Positions 45,611-57,697 are shown, counted from the stretch's first letter. The stretch is 64,000 bases of DNA from Kingdonia uniflora (GCA_014058105.1 JACGCM010002776.1:1426001-1490000), one strand, 5' to 3'. Notes: a model not told the origin generated them from the letters alone. Numbers and translations are program-made.

Positions 45611-48600
45611 TTACAGAAGATCCTTTTCTGCCGATGGAATGTCAGCAATACATTCCCCCACATCATCAAGAGGTCTATCTTTCAATTTGTGGGCCATAAC
45701 AACCCTACCTATTTCTACTAAGTCAGAAGTTCGAGGACACCCAGATGGGTCTTCATGACACCTAGACAGTTTCCGCGATCTATCTGCTCTCCACATGTGC
45801 AGCCCTGGTCCGACAGAGTTTTGAGCAAGGTATCTCGTTATGACTCAAGTTTTTTAACTTCCTCTACAAAATATACAATAATCACCTTTAACAAGTCTGA
45901 TCGAGCCACATCAGGTCCTACCGCTTTTGCAAATGTAGCCTTCAACCTCACAAGGCGTACCTTTAAACTAGCACAAGTATCCTTCCATGGGATTATATCC
46001 GCATCAACCCTATCATGATAAATGACATCTTCTTTCAATTGGGCAATATACTGCGCCAACTCAGCTAGGTTTATGGTTTCTAACTCTACTACCCGAGCAC
46101 GAAGTTTCATAATTTTTATGTTCAACTCTTCCCTAGCCGCCAGGTCCTTTAATAATTCATCCTTCCTTTTCACTAGCAAATCCTTAGCTCCGATCTCCCC
46201 CTCCATAACTTTCTCCCTAATAAAAGCAGCATCCAACTTATGCTGATATTCCCTAAAATTTGCATTTCCTTTCTGGACATGCCCCTGAATGCGAGATACA
46301 TCACTTTCTAGCTCTCTAATACATCACGTCCCCATGAACTAGAGGAGCCTTAACCACAGTTCTATTTCCCCCAGAATGTTCTCTAGCCTCAGCTTTCTTG
46401 GCACGGGAAATAGCTTGATCCCTTTCAGCTTTAAGTCGAGTAACTCCCACATTTAAGTCATCGCCTGCCCTGCATTTCTTGAAATTCCATATCCTTGGCG
46501 GGGAGGGCTGTTTGCATATGCTCAGCTGCGGCCTCTGACGCCGATAGATTTTCTCGAGCTACCCTCAACTTGTCATCTTTTCCAATGAATTTTTGTCTCA
46601 TTCACTCCAGATCGATCTGGCATCTATTGAGATCAGATCGGTATAGTTCCTCAGTTTGTTCCAGCGCTTGAATACGGTATTGAGCCATGTCACCTTACCC
46701 TTTACAGCTAATGCATCAACCTGATATTGAAGATTATCGGCACGTTCTGTTGCCACAGATAAATCTTTTAATCCCTTCTTAATCCCAAAATCTTTCTCCT
46801 TGACCTGACGAGTCAGGTCGGAGACAACCTAATTCAACTTCTCAAGTCTGAAGTACGCTTTTGCATATTGATCCTCCCTGTTCTTGTTTGCCTTCTTCAT
46901 CCTATCGAACTGCTTCGCAAATTCCCGATTACACATGAGTACGTGATCCACACGTACGCGAGATGCATCCAATTCGGCATGAGACATATAACGAGATTTA
47001 GTATTGTTTGATTCATAAAGTATAATGCCTAACATATACATAAAACATTTTAAGGGATTACGTGGTTTCTAAACATCTATTTCCATGTACTTTTAGATTA
47101 AAAGCTTGGAGTCCATTCTCAGATGAACAGTTCATGAATATTCTTTTGGCGTACAAGGTACACACTTTTGATATCCTATTCGGTATTAATTGCGTTGGAT
47201 TTTTGCTATGCATTTCTATCCTATTTACTTAACTTAGGGTTGGTATAACATGAAAATTGAACAACCTATTCCAATCTAACCTGTAACTTCATTTGCGCAG
47301 ACAGCAGGGCTTTTGAAGTCTCTCTTTCCCTGGCAAGTCCAGATTCTAGGTCATTTATCCTGAGACTCATCTCTCTAACTACCTACAAAAGATTTATAAA
47401 CAAAGTCAGCATACAAAAGGAAAGTTCCTTTCCCACGCAGAAGTTATACAACTATAAATATTTAGACAAAACACATGTCTACCCTACCTTCTCACTCCCA
47501 CCTTCTGGGAGCTCAACATCGTCCCCTTGGATGTCAAGCACCGTTTGGGGGGAGACACCATCCAGACCATCCACGACCCCAAGTACGTCTGCTTCCTCCT
47601 CTTCTTCCTCAGTGTAGGCGTCAGCCTTAATGGTATCCACCTCTTCCTGAGAATAGCCCTTCAGCATCAAGTGATGACCTAGTCTGTCACGCTCCTCAAC
47701 CATCTCGTATAAATTGGCCTTTGCTTTGACCTGTAACTAACCGATCACCACGACATGAGCTGCCTTCGGCTGCTTGACTTCTTTCAGGGCATCAGTCTTG
47801 GCTCGAGCCAGGTTTTTCTCCAGCTCGCTCTTCGCCTTCTTCAGCTCAGATTCCTGTTCTTCTATACCGATCTAAATCCCTTTGACAAGATGAGCAACTT
47901 GCAAAAATTATATCGACCTCAGTTACTAGCTCGAAGTACATTAAACATTTATATCTGATAATATAAACTTACCATCTGGCTCGTATCTTCCTTTCCTTGT
48001 AGAATCGCTAACCTATCCCTTTCTTCGACCTCTTTGAGGTCATCCACTGAAGCAGCTCGCCCCTCAGCGACCTTCTCTCCTGAGCCCCCCAAAGGCTCAA
48101 CCCTCCTTCTCATCCCTTACGTGACCTTACCACTTATAGTGGTACCAGAGGTCGGCAAATCCTTTTTTATCTATCTCTTCGAAAACTTTTGGGATATTTT
48201 GCTCGTCGTGAGGCTCGGTCGAGCTGAACTGCCCGACCCAGGAGTCATAGCTCGAACCTCTTCTCCAGTTGTTTGCTTTTTTCCTTCATCGACACCCATC
48301 ATCGACCTAGTTGACAGAACCTTTACAACTTTTTCGACTTACTTTCAACTATCTTCTTTCTACTCAGGCCAAGTTCTCCCAAGACAAGTTCGAGTTCAGT
48401 CTCCTCCTCCGCAACTTCATCCAACAAAGACTTTTTCCTTTCCACTGTAGATTTCACACCTACAATAACACATTTTACTATCAACTACACTGGTCAAAGA
48501 AACATAACAATAATTCTATCTATGCATGTCTATACTTACTTTGCTTTATAGATCTATATAGAAGGTCAAAAAGTTCTTCGTCATCTCTTTGAAGGCAATT

Positions 48601-49867
48601 ACCCTTCACCCATATGATGTTGTCATTCCAAGTTTGACCTACTGAATTCAGATCCAAAAAATGACGCCGAGTAACGCTCGCACAGAAATACGACCTCTCA
48701 CTGTCCTTAAAATTCTACACCCCATAAAGCTGCAGAACGTCCTCAGGGGTTATCTTCCTCACTTTTTTCTCCATTTCCCACCTATCATTCAGATGGTCAC
48801 ATACAGTTATAACCTCCCACATATTCTCGTTCATTTGAACAAGACATGCCCCAATTGCATTCATTACCCCCTTTGCCAAATTGGTGAGGCGGAGGCTTAA
48901 CCCATACTCTAATTGAGATAGGTAACACAGAAAACTATCTGAAAGGTCACTCCGGACATCCCCATCAAAATACTCTAACGAGATCGATTCATCTATGCCC
49001 CTATCTCATTTTTATGTTTCCAAATCAGTCAAAAGATAAAAATACTCTTCCCCCTCTACTACTGTACAACCCCTAAACTGCCTGTCGGCAAACTCTACAC
49101 ATTTATCCCACTTCCCTCCTATAGTACCTTTGGCTTTACAAAATTCTCTAAAACTATCTGAACCCGGAGGGTAAGATACCAACTGACCAGGGAAACCCGA
49201 GAATTGTTCCAATCCTCCTTCCCCTCCGCTATCAGACTCATTCGTCATACCAAAGGTCAAAACCTTATCAGCAGACGACCTACCCATCTTAAAAACAGAT
49301 TCTACAGGACTATCTCAACATACACAGATGCCTCTCACGCTTGACCTACATACAGGTTAAGGTATTTATCATTCTTCCATCTATGTATACGTATATATAT
49401 ATTCAACATATATCTCTGATCAGTCATTCACGTATAACATATATCTTCAAACTATAGAAAATCAAAGTATATTGCATATATCTCTGCTAACCTTCAGTAT
49501 CCTGATGAGAATCGGCAGTAGAGTCAAGCTTTCCCATCACAACGCTATTGTAATCCCACCTGCGAGATCCCGAACTTTTTGCCCTCTTTAACCGTTTATC
49601 GTCTTGAAATAAATCTTGATTGATTCCCATGATTTTTTGCCTTTCGCTCTGAGTGATCTTCAAGTTTTTTGTGATAAAACGATTGTTTGTAGATGAAGAA
49701 GAACTATTTATCCTTTCTCTCTTATGCGGCTGGCATTTATGGCTCCTCGCACGAACCGTCCTCGATTCCAGAGCCGAGGCGTCCTTTCTACTCTCCATGT
49801 TAGATGTCGTGTACCTTTTCGATAAAACCACCTTTCCATCATTACAGTTCCCCTTATTTTTTAACAT
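45611..49867 (-). pseudogene. Antisense spliced gene of element B (gypsy-type transposon domain plus coiled coil)
   Basis: On minus, exon 1 (from 49867) encodes a basic Ser-rich start (MLKNKGNCNDGKVV). Exon 2 holds MGRSSADKVLTFGMTNESDS. The domain at 48570-48900 has KGVMNAIGACLVQMNENMWE, ITPEDVLQLYGV, FCASVTRRHFLDLN and TWNDNIIWVKGN. It is followed by SLLDEVAEEETELELVLGEL. The C-terminus is a long coiled coil (46829-47041, 45838-46236) with an acidic YSQEEVDTIKADAY hinge at 47479-47703. Introns with GT-AG ends that keep phase: 49312-49491, 48460-48539 (GTAAGTAT donor), about 47898-47972, and 47393-47487. Several stops mark decay. The domain matches its counterpart in element A at 39938-40379. 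Its role is unknown. Location and strand exclude Gag-Pol. Confidence 0.65.
48460..48539 (-). other. 80-bp intron in the antisense gene of element B
   Basis: The donor reads GCAAA|GTAAGTATAG and the acceptor TTATTGTAG|GTGTG on the minus strand. Joining the exons keeps one open phase across the domain-to-linker boundary. Unspliced, the frame ends within 20 bases. This is the clearest of the antisense introns. Confidence 0.7.
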
Positions 49868-50333
49868 ATTTTTTCCCCTCTTTCCATATCCTTTCTTGAC
49901 CTCCCCTCACTCATGATGACTCGCACTGTGGGATATCAGAGCTCTATTTCCTTTTTTCTATAAAAAAAACTAGAAGCTTCTACATTCACGTATTTTTGTT
50001 TCACAGTCCTTGTTTATCATACTTATAGTGATTGACGTTATTTACAAAATCGTACAAATATTCAAATTGTTTGCTGAACAGTCTCAAAATAGATTCGCCC
50101 CTATTGAGGATCCGATTGACTTATATTATTTCTGTTATATTCCAACATTTATTTGATTCATAAGAAAGCACTCTACACAATATTCACCACAGCCTTGGAA
50201 GACTTAAAGCAACCAGCAACTAATCACATCATTCGCCGATCCTCATATCTTCAAAATCGATCTCCACTTCAGCGATCAAACCCACCAACCTTTCTCGCTC
50301 TGCCAAATCCCTCATGAATACACGAAAGAATAA

Positions 50334-50522
50334 CTAATAGAAGTAACGGGCATACTCAAGTTCTCCACTTCTGATATCTAACCCTTCGAGCTGACACGCC
50401 CTCATTGGTAACTCAGCATCGTAACCGAGCGAGCAAAAAATTCTCTCCCGCACATCAGCAGTTTTTATAGCCAATCGACCTTCTACAGCATGACGAATCC
50501 TTTGAGATCGAGTCCGCACCAT
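50334..50522 (-). CDS. Small antisense ORF of element B, MVRTRSQ type
   Basis: It encodes 62 residues from MVRTRSQRIRHAVEGRLAIK through LGYDAELPMRACQLEGLDI to a TAG after RYFY. The frame continues after that stop with FFRVFMRDLAERERLVGLIA, so the original product was probably about 90 residues. It is related in layout to 51403-51705 and 24003-24326: basic start, middle turn, EYARYF, terminal helix. Function unknown. Confidence 0.5.
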   Translation of the reverse strand: MVRTRSQRIRHAVEGRLAIKTADVRERIFCSLGYDAELPMRACQLEGLDIRSGELEYARYFY

Positions 50523-51402
50523 CCTAACCTTCCCCCGAATTTTTTACAGGTCATGCTATCAGTATTTATAAGATTTCTCAATCAATTCCTCCTTTCACTC
50601 AATTTTTACCTAGTATCACGTAACAGAAACCCAAAATCTTGGACTTACTCATATAACTTATCCCCTCACTACAGACACACGATTGCTAAATCGACCTTTC
50701 GAGTAGTATCTCTATTGACCTTAAACAGCTCGAATTTACATATTTTCTACAATTTCTATCACAAATCTTTTATATCAACACATATTTATCTCAGTTCGAA
50801 CAACATTACAACATTGTTTTATCACTTGTCAAATAGTTATTCAACTAACATCCAACACATTTCAGGTCGATTCAAGAAATTTTTCTATGAACAAATTCAT
50901 GAGAAACAACATTTATTCATATTAAACATCGTACATACGATTTACAGATAACAAGTTTTCACACAGGAGTACAACAAAATGTTATCCGTCTAGCACCGAA
51001 CTTCAAGTACTTTATAGATAACAAGTTTTTCCTATTTTTTCAAAGCTGTAGGTCATTCAGGTACGGCGGTGCATCATGTTTTCCAGTTCTTCTTACTTCA
51101 TTTATTTTTCACCCTGATGCAAAGAGAATAGTAGAACCAACAAAAAGTTTTCCTCACATGGCTCAGTTGAAGTACAGTCGAACTCCAAGCGAGAACCATG
51201 TAAGCAGTAGACTCAGTGTGGCACCCACAAAACAAGATGGAAGATCTTCTTAGTGTAGAACCTGGATGGAAATACCTCAACAGGATCTCCCTACCAGTTT
51301 CCCTCCTCCACTGCCACCACTGCCTCTTCTATAACCACCACCACTGAAGAGTTGGTAGAGATGAAGAGGGACCGACATTAGAATCAACGACAACATAATA
51401 AA

Positions 51403-51705
51403 TTAGCATATCTGCCCAACAGATATACCTTTCCCTATATATGAACCCCTAACCCTGTCTTTCGCAGGTGTGCGAAGACAGACCCAACGTTCCTCGCCCG
51501 TCAAGACGAAGACATAAAATCTCCACTTATAGTAGAAATTTTCCTCAGCTTCAACCACTTCCTCTCCCGACAAGCCTTGGTACGTCGGAGGAACAGAGGC
51601 TGGGATTACCATTTCCAAGGAACGATTACCAAAGTACTTCAACTTCAACCTCTGCATTTCAGACGCAATCCTCTCTTCAAGAACAATACTTCGAGTTTTC
51701 ACCAT
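51403..51705 (-). CDS. Small antisense ORF of element B, 100 aa
   Basis: It encodes 100 residues. The start MVKTRSIVLEERIASEMQRL is followed by LKYFGNRSLEMVIPA, PPTYQGLSGEEVVEAEENFY and an EERW..LRTPAKD helix. It begins 300 bases inside the 3' LTR, the same place and orientation as 24003-24326 in the other family, and aligns with it along the whole length. A TTATATAA box lies 55-62 bases upstream. No known domain. Confidence 0.6.
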   Translation of the reverse strand: MVKTRSIVLEERIASEMQRLKLKYFGNRSLEMVIPASVPPTYQGLSGEEVVEAEENFYYKWRFYVFVLTGEERWVCLRTPAKDRVRGSYIGKGISVGQIC

Positions 51706-51759
51706 ATCAGAAAAGGTTATGCATGCAAGAATCGTTCCAAAGGATTGATCAAGGTACTC

Positions 51760-51767
51760 TTTATATA
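51760..51767 (-). promoter_or_regulatory. TATA box upstream of the antisense ORF in element B
   Basis: The minus strand reads TATATAAA, about 55 bases before the ATG at 51705. The place corresponds to the TATA boxes upstream of 21975 and 24003. Confidence 0.5.
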
Positions 51768-51991
51768 ACCCTAACTTTATTGTGCAGGTACACTTTCCTA
51801 AGCGTCGTCATTTATTACGGATACGACTATTCAAATGCAAACCGTCACATACATCCGCATCATCATTTAATACCCATCACTTCCCAATATTACGTAACTT
51901 CTACCCAGTCAAACGCCATCATTGCTGCTCCATTTTGAAATTACAATTTTTTACTTATCCTTTCTCAACCAAAGCCACTCGTGACTTCGGT

Positions 51992-52005
51992 TGCGAGGGG
52001 GCGAT
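51992..52005 (+). other. Polypurine tract of element B
   Basis: GCGAGGGGGCGATT abuts the 3' LTR start at 52006 and would prime plus-strand synthesis. Confidence 0.7.
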
Positions 52006-52587
52006 TGTAGGGACTTATCCCTCGAGCTCATTCATAATCGAGCTCACACAGCTTGAATTACCTCCATCTCAGGCTCACGCAATCTCAGCACCTAACACTC
52101 CAGTCAAACATTCCGAACAGCCCCACGACCTACTCATAAATGTGGGTCGAGCTAAACCCTGAAAACATTATTTAGTAAAAGACACCTGTCTCCCACGAAC
52201 TCGTCAGTTATACAGTCAATCGCCACTAACCACATTATTTAGAATACGTACTCCAGCACGACGAAGAGCTGTGGGAAACGCCTATAAAAAAGAAAAGTTC
52301 CAGAATAGACAAGGACCATAAAAATTACTCAAAACTTCTTATTTACGAGACCAAAAGCATTTCTATATTCTAGAGATCACTTGTAATAAGGATATCCACT
52401 CCAAGCAATAAAGATACTTTTACAAAAATCCTTCATACGAGGTCGTGGTTTTTTTACCTATTCAAAGATTTTTCACGCTAAAAATACCTGTTTGCATTTC
52501 TAACTTTCTAGTAGAATATTGTTACAGGTTCATTTGGTGTAATAGCTAATTCCTAATCTTATCGAGCTACGGAATTTTGCCATTACA
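52006..52587 (+). repeat. 3' LTR of element B
   Basis: It is 582 bp, TGTAGGGACTTATCCC to TTTTGCCATTACA, the same length as the 5' LTR. TATAAAAA lies at 52283-52290. It is followed by the CTTCT duplication at 52588-52592. Confidence 0.93.
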
Positions 52588-52926
52588 CTTCTTCTTGAAG
52601 CTTAATATCTCTTTGGTCTCTGGACCCTCTCCATAACATGCCTCCTCGCCCTTCTCCACATCTTCTTCCCCATCCCTACTACCTTCTCGATCACTCGCTT
52701 GAGGCTTGTGATCTACGTCCGTCTCTGTATCCTCCTTATCAGCCTGTTCGACAACACTAGATGTCACCCTAAACTGTTCCACGCTACCTAGATTTGCACT
52801 ACTCGACCTCACCCTATATCTCCCTCCCAATTGTTATACACAAGTCCTCACATCAATCATCAGGGGCACTACATCTTCGAGATTCGCATATATATCTTTC
52901 TCATCATTTTGAATTGGTTCAGCCAT

Positions 52927-54549
52927 TTTAAAACGAACTTGTACATCAGATTCCATATTTTTTACATAGTTAGAATTTATCATATGTGATAGATATATAT
53001 GCTCATAAGTTCATATATTCATAAAGATATTGTTGTCGAGATTACTCTCCAACACGTTATCCGCTTTACTATCTGCTACTATCATTTTACATTTATACTT
53101 AATATTATAGTTCTCAATACAGTTAATATGATTTAATTCATATTCATATCTTCAATTAGTAACAAATATGCTCAGTTCTCGATGCCTATTTATTTTTAAT
53201 AATAAACATCGATAACTTGTTAATCTGGTTTACTTTTGGTCAAATTTCAAGAAACTCAACCGCTTCTCGAAGACACTTCACCTGTTTCTTACCAAAAACA
53301 CCATCATTCAAAAATTGGGAATTCCCCTTCTCCGATACAAAATTTGGCCAAATTCCAACAAATAACAAAGTCCCTGACAATCATACGATATCAAAACAAC
53401 TTCTCTACAATCGCGCTGTAACCACAGCACCACCAACCGATCACTATCTTTACTCATCTCCACCCATTTCTCACACCACCCACACCAGAACCCATCTATA
53501 AACCCCTACGACTCCATTTCTTCCACCATCATACCAATACGAGTCACAACCAAATTAGAATTACATAAACCCTCTATCAAAACCTAATACTGTTTTATTA
53601 TTTCCTACTTACAAATCATTCAATTTCGATCAAATTCATTATACAACTACATTACTCCTTAATCTTTTCGTTTATAATTTAATAAATCAAAACCACAAAA
53701 TAACCAAAAACCAGAATCACTAACCTTGTTTATGCACTGCTTCTGTATCCCTTTCCTTTGTTCGCTTAACTCTTGCAATCAGAACGTTAATCTCCTCCTT
53801 TGCAATTGCAGACAACAAATCCAACGACGAGCAAAAATAATTTGCACTAGAGATTTTTTTTCCTGTGTGTTACAGAGTGTGAACAGTCGCCTACACCAGA
53901 GCTATTTATAGACCCCACGTGACTGTTCATCGCACCACTTCGCGACCGTTCAACTTCTCGAACGTAATGTTTTCTACTTCTCTTCTCAGCCTCTTCGATA
54001 CTTCGCCTTCTCAGTGACAACAAACCCTTACACTCCTACTATAATCCTTCCATATCTCAAAGAATTTCTTCAGCTACATTCATGTGCAACAAAACACAAC
54101 CTATCTTGTCACAAAGACGATGTACATCATTTTCCTTATATTTCATTCTCTCACCTAAAGGAACACATCTTGCCATAATCATTATTCTTGTTAGTTCCAT
54201 CACTTCAACTTTACCTACAAATTTCTATATTTTTTGGTACATATTCGACAATATCTACAATATCATTATATTCGAGATTCTACCAGAAATTTGCTAAAGC
54301 AATTTTCCATTCCCAAATTTCAATAAGTACATTTTCAATTCGACAAATAAACAACACATTACTTCAATCGATAAAACATCCTGCCCAATATTTTCATTAC
54401 ATTTCATTGACCATACCAACTCCTTACAAAAACCTACTCCTACAAAAATTACAACTTCATAAACCCCTAGCTGCAGCTTCATCTTCCCTCTTCACCAACA
54501 ACTTCGCTCGAGTCCACATACCACCACAACGTTCAGGAAGACACAAAAA
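52927..54549 (-). other. Element A 3' internal region with possible antisense promoters
   Basis: No gene is clearly supported. On the minus strand TATA-like boxes occur at about 53903-53910 (CTATAAATAG) and about 53497-53505 (TTTATAGATG), each with short decayed frames after them. Confidence 0.35.
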
Positions 54550-54723
54550 CTACAATTTGACACGAAACTCGAAGTCCTCCTCAGCCTCCTTCATTTTTGC
54601 CTCACTCATCCCTTCGTAATCAGGCTCCTCAGGATCTTCCATATGCATATCATAATTTCGAGATCCAAAGTATCGAGTGTACAATACCCAGTACATCGTG
54701 TGAACATGTCTGAATACCACCAT
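54550..54723 (-). CDS. Small antisense ORF of element A (partial)
   Basis: From the ATG at 54723 it reads MVVFRHVHTMYWVLYTRYFG, then a SRNYDM stretch, PEEPDYEGMSEAKMKEAEED and FEF. The YFG-S, P-x-Y-x-GMS and EAEEDF elements match 24003-24326 and 51403-51705 in order. The end after VKL is truncated by a stop. A TATAAATA box lies on minus at 54767-54760, about 40 bases upstream. A longer start at 54741 would be too close to the TATA box. Confidence 0.5.
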   Translation of the reverse strand: MVVFRHVHTMYWVLYTRYFGSRNYDMHMEDPEEPDYEGMSEAKMKEAEEDFEFRVKL

Positions 54724-55198
54724 CTTGCATGAATGTATCACATCTACAGAAACAAGAGCTATTTATACCCCCTCCAATCATGGTCTAACTCATCTGCATT
54801 TATACTGCCTTGGAACTCTATAATTTTAAAGTCAAATCAATCAACCTTGAAATCTGTTCCAGGACCCACTCAGTCAAATACAATTGAGATATTCTGACAA
54901 TTCATCATCAGTTTATGTGCATTCATATTCGATATTTAAACTTTGATTATTTACAACTACAATTGATAATCAACAAAACACAGGAATAGAATATCGAAGA
55001 TATTAACTTTATTTATTATGAATAAGTTACAATTCATATTCGACAACTTCATCCTTCGATTACATTACATCAAACTACAATCTATTTTTACATTCGACTT
55101 TTATGACTAATTACTCTGTATTTTCTTTTCACCAGAATCGGACATTAAAGCCTCTTTCCAGAACCTCAATAAATCTCAAGTCACTGAACTTCTAAAGG

Positions 55199-55534
55199 CT
55201 ACTTCCCCAAATAAATGCAGCAAAAAATTGCAAGAAGCCTCCTACGTTCGGCAAGATCCCTGGACACCCATCCAAGCTTCAAATATTCATCATCAACACG
55301 AACAATTATCCCTTCTCCCCCACACTGATTGACTCCATTACCTTCACCACTGTATAATGATACCATTGGTTCCAACATATACCACCATCCTCTAACAAAT
55401 CCTTCCCCCACCTTCCACACCATGACATAATTCACAAAATAATCACTAAGGCCTCCACTGCAAAAACACTTTATCTCCGATTCTGCCCCATCTTCATCCT
55501 CCGGCATCATATTCCGCCATACTTGGGGCGGCAT
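55199..55534 (-). CDS. Antisense ORF of element A near the 3' LTR
   Basis: This 111-residue open frame has no recognised domain. The end LKLGWVSRDLAERRRLLAIF recalls the VFMRDLAERERLVGLIA tail near 50300 in element B. It lies about 230 bases inside the 3' LTR. Coding status is uncertain. Confidence 0.35.
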   Translation of the reverse strand: MPPQVWRNMMPEDEDGAESEIKCFCSGGLSDYFVNYVMVWKVGEGFVRGWWYMLEPMVSLYSGEGNGVNQCGGEGIIVRVDDEYLKLGWVSRDLAERRRLLAIFCCIYLGK

Positions 55535-55766
55535 CCTTCCAAAACTACTACTGTTACACCCTCCTTAACCTCCCAATTTATACCTAACTTCACTCTGCCA
55601 GATTCATTGTACCGCATTAATTGCACCTCGGGAATGATTTGACCAGATACAGTTCACTTTGACCTCGGAAATAACAAAGACGACTCATCTTCTAATTCGG
55701 CAACCTCTTCAGCTTCTAACTTCTTCTCGACACAACCGCAAGTGCTTATGTCGAGAACGGGGTGAT

Positions 55767-56260
55767 TGTAGTAGCATATTCCCCAGATTCGACAAGAGTA
55801 AGCCAACAAAGCATAGTCAAAGACAGTCATACATGATCAAAGATACCTCAAGTCCTCGAGAAGCTACTTCAATTCTTTGACCTGCCAAAAGTAACCGTTG
55901 TGCCTAGTAAAAAAAAGCTGTTAGAGATCCGCAAAGTTCGCCCACTCCCCCCGAAATGGGAGACTATTTCTTTTTGTTTGTAAACTGCCTGTGTCTACTA
56001 TAAATAAAGGCAGAGAATAGATAATAAAAGACATACAATCTATAAACCTTACTATTTCGTTACTTTAACCCTATAATCATTCTAAATTCTGTAATAACTA
56101 GCATTATACTAGATTTTACATCAAAATCTTCCTCGAGGTCATAGTTTTTCTCAGCTTTTACTGAGTTTTCAACGTAAAATCTTGTTTATCTAGTCTTATT
56201 GCATTCTCTTTACGAATAAGTATTGGCAAAAATTCTCCTTTCGAAAAACCCACCACTATA
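55767..56260 (+). repeat. 3' LTR of element A
   Basis: It is 494 bp, TGTAGTAGCATATTCC to CCACCACTATA, with a last-base context changed from ACTACA. A purine-rich CGAGAACGGGGTGATT stretch (55751-55766) precedes it as polypurine tract. Confidence 0.9.
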
Positions 56261-57590
56261 GGCTCGTTATTACTACTCTCGACATTGGTTGTGGCTAGCC
56301 GATATTGGTGATAACTACAAGATGGCTTTACAAGGTGAGGTCATGGGCAAGTGGGAGCTTGTCATGGATGATGATGAGATAGGATCTCAATCGTCATATC
56401 GGGTATAAGATGTAATCCTATTACTGATGGTTAAACTCTTTACTTCACAAGTTGGTTTACAAGTTAAACGAGAACACGTTTGTTCAAGCGGTTCAATGTG
56501 AAACTTATGGTAAAGTGCTTTTAAGAAGAAACGAGTGTTTATGTCAAGATGTTTTTGGTTCACCAGTTGTGAAGCTAGTTGTATTGTGGTGGCTTTATTT
56601 TTCGGATTGAGTAATTCTTGATACGAAATGAAAAATTCTTCAAGATTGATCTTATTGAAGATGGGTATGTAAGTCGGCTACATGGATACATAGTTACAGG
56701 GTAAAGTTGCATTATGGAGGCTCATACATGAGAGCTTCATATGCGTATTCGAGATATACACCGAAACGACGGGGCTTGATGTTAGATATGTTTATATTAT
56801 TGGTAGATTTATGAAATACCACAGAGACCTTTATTGATGTTATGATTTTTGAGAACTCATGGATCATCTATTCTTAGAGTATGGATGATATGTTAGTTGT
56901 GTTTGCAAGTTCTAACATGGGTGAGATTGAAGAGTCGTAGGAACGGTTATCTCAATAAAGGGTTGGACCGATGAATTGGCTAATCCTTGGCATATGGTAT
57001 AATACAATAAGAAGAACGTGAAACATAAGTTATTATTGACATAGTACATTGAGACTGGTTGGAGTGTTATTTGGGAGCGCACCATTTGTCGTTACTTCGG
57101 GCTTGAGATACGTGTTTGTTTGGCTATGGAATACGATATGAGTGGAGATCGAGGTATGTCTAAACTCATTGATGATTTGTTTGCTAATGTATGTCATTAT
57201 TTACATAAGACCAGAGTTTTCTCATGAAGTGGGAACTGTAAGACGTTGGTAATAAATATTATGTATTCGAAGAAGACTCGGTTGTATCTCATAGCTATGG
57301 AGTGCTTCATGTTCAGCTTGCAGGGTTGTGTTTACTTGTGATAGCGAAGTACGTTAGTGACATGGAAAAGACTACAGTTTTGTGGTATTATACTGAAGCC
57401 TCTTGGGTATCGAGATGATAATGGTTAATTGCATCATTGATTACAAAGGCATAAGTACAATGTGGCTTTAAAAGTTTGTGTGGTATGGTAGCTTTTGGTG
57501 TGAAGAGTTTGATTTGACACGGTTACAAATGTGGTTAATTTGAAGATAGGTGGAGTTACGGGAACCTCACATTTCAAATTTCAAGTGGGA
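56261..57590 (+). pseudogene. copia reverse transcriptase/RNase H remnant
   Basis: Right after the LTR of element A the copia frame resumes with YKMALQGEVMGKWELVMDDD, the usual entry of copia RT. MDDMLVVFASSNMGEIEE near 56884 is the catalytic region. RNase H-like pieces follow to about 57500. Many stops and shifts. Confidence 0.75.
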
Positions 57591-57697
57591 GATTTATTGA
57601 AGATTGTGAAATTTCGTAAGTGGGTCTTTATGATTGAGGGTCCGGGTAGTGCGAGCAATTCATTTGGAGATCTGGAGATGGGTTACGGGATTCAATT

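Larger units (their letters stand above)
40430..52587 (+). mobile_element. Ty3/gypsy Tat-lineage LTR retrotransposon (element B), complete ends
   Basis: It is 12,158 bp with two 582-bp LTRs and a perfect 5-bp duplication CTTCT at 40425-40429 and 52588-52592. It lies inside the antisense gene of element A. On plus it carries only a gag start, the end of RT, RNase H, archaeal RNase H and integrase (41084-44035). Most of gag, protease and the RT fingers are deleted at about 41396. A 157-bp tandem array follows, then on minus a spliced antisense gene and small ORFs. Confidence 0.95.
38778..52926 (-). pseudogene. Antisense gene of element A, split by element B
   Basis: Read on minus, the likely start is the ATG at 52926-52924 (MAEPIQNDEKDIY), followed by an acidic Ser/Glu-rich block (52593-52830). 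Element B interrupts an exon at 52592/40425. The coding region resumes in the same phase if B and one target copy are ignored. 39938-40379 holds the conserved domain: [39 protein letters not shown] and [14 protein letters not shown]. Introns with GT-AG ends are seen at 39863-39937 and 39145-39222. The C-terminus (38778-39056) is a Lys/Glu-rich coiled coil. A TAA at about 52837 and a frame shift near 39250 show decay. The conserved part resembles the plant 'putative gypsy type transposon' domain. Its function is unknown. Confidence 0.6.
30522..56260 (+). mobile_element. Ty3/gypsy Tat-lineage LTR retrotransposon (element A), itself interrupted
   Basis: LTRs lie at 30522-31017 and 55767-56260. 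Gag, protease, RT, RNase H, archaeal-type RNase H and integrase run on plus from 31081 to 37242, then a tandem array, then an antisense gene and small antisense ORFs. Inserts inside it are a solo LTR (33709), a MITE (37457) and element B (40430). Without them A is about 12.6 kb, usual for Tat elements. It sits in the copia reading frame. The flanks AGCCC and GGCTC differ by two transitions and may be a decayed target duplication. Confidence 0.88.

Noticed and set aside
46022..46246. Plus-strand frames opposite the element B antisense coiled coil
   Set aside because: Shadow frames. The minus-strand frame has the heptad, Lys/Glu-rich composition and homologous context.
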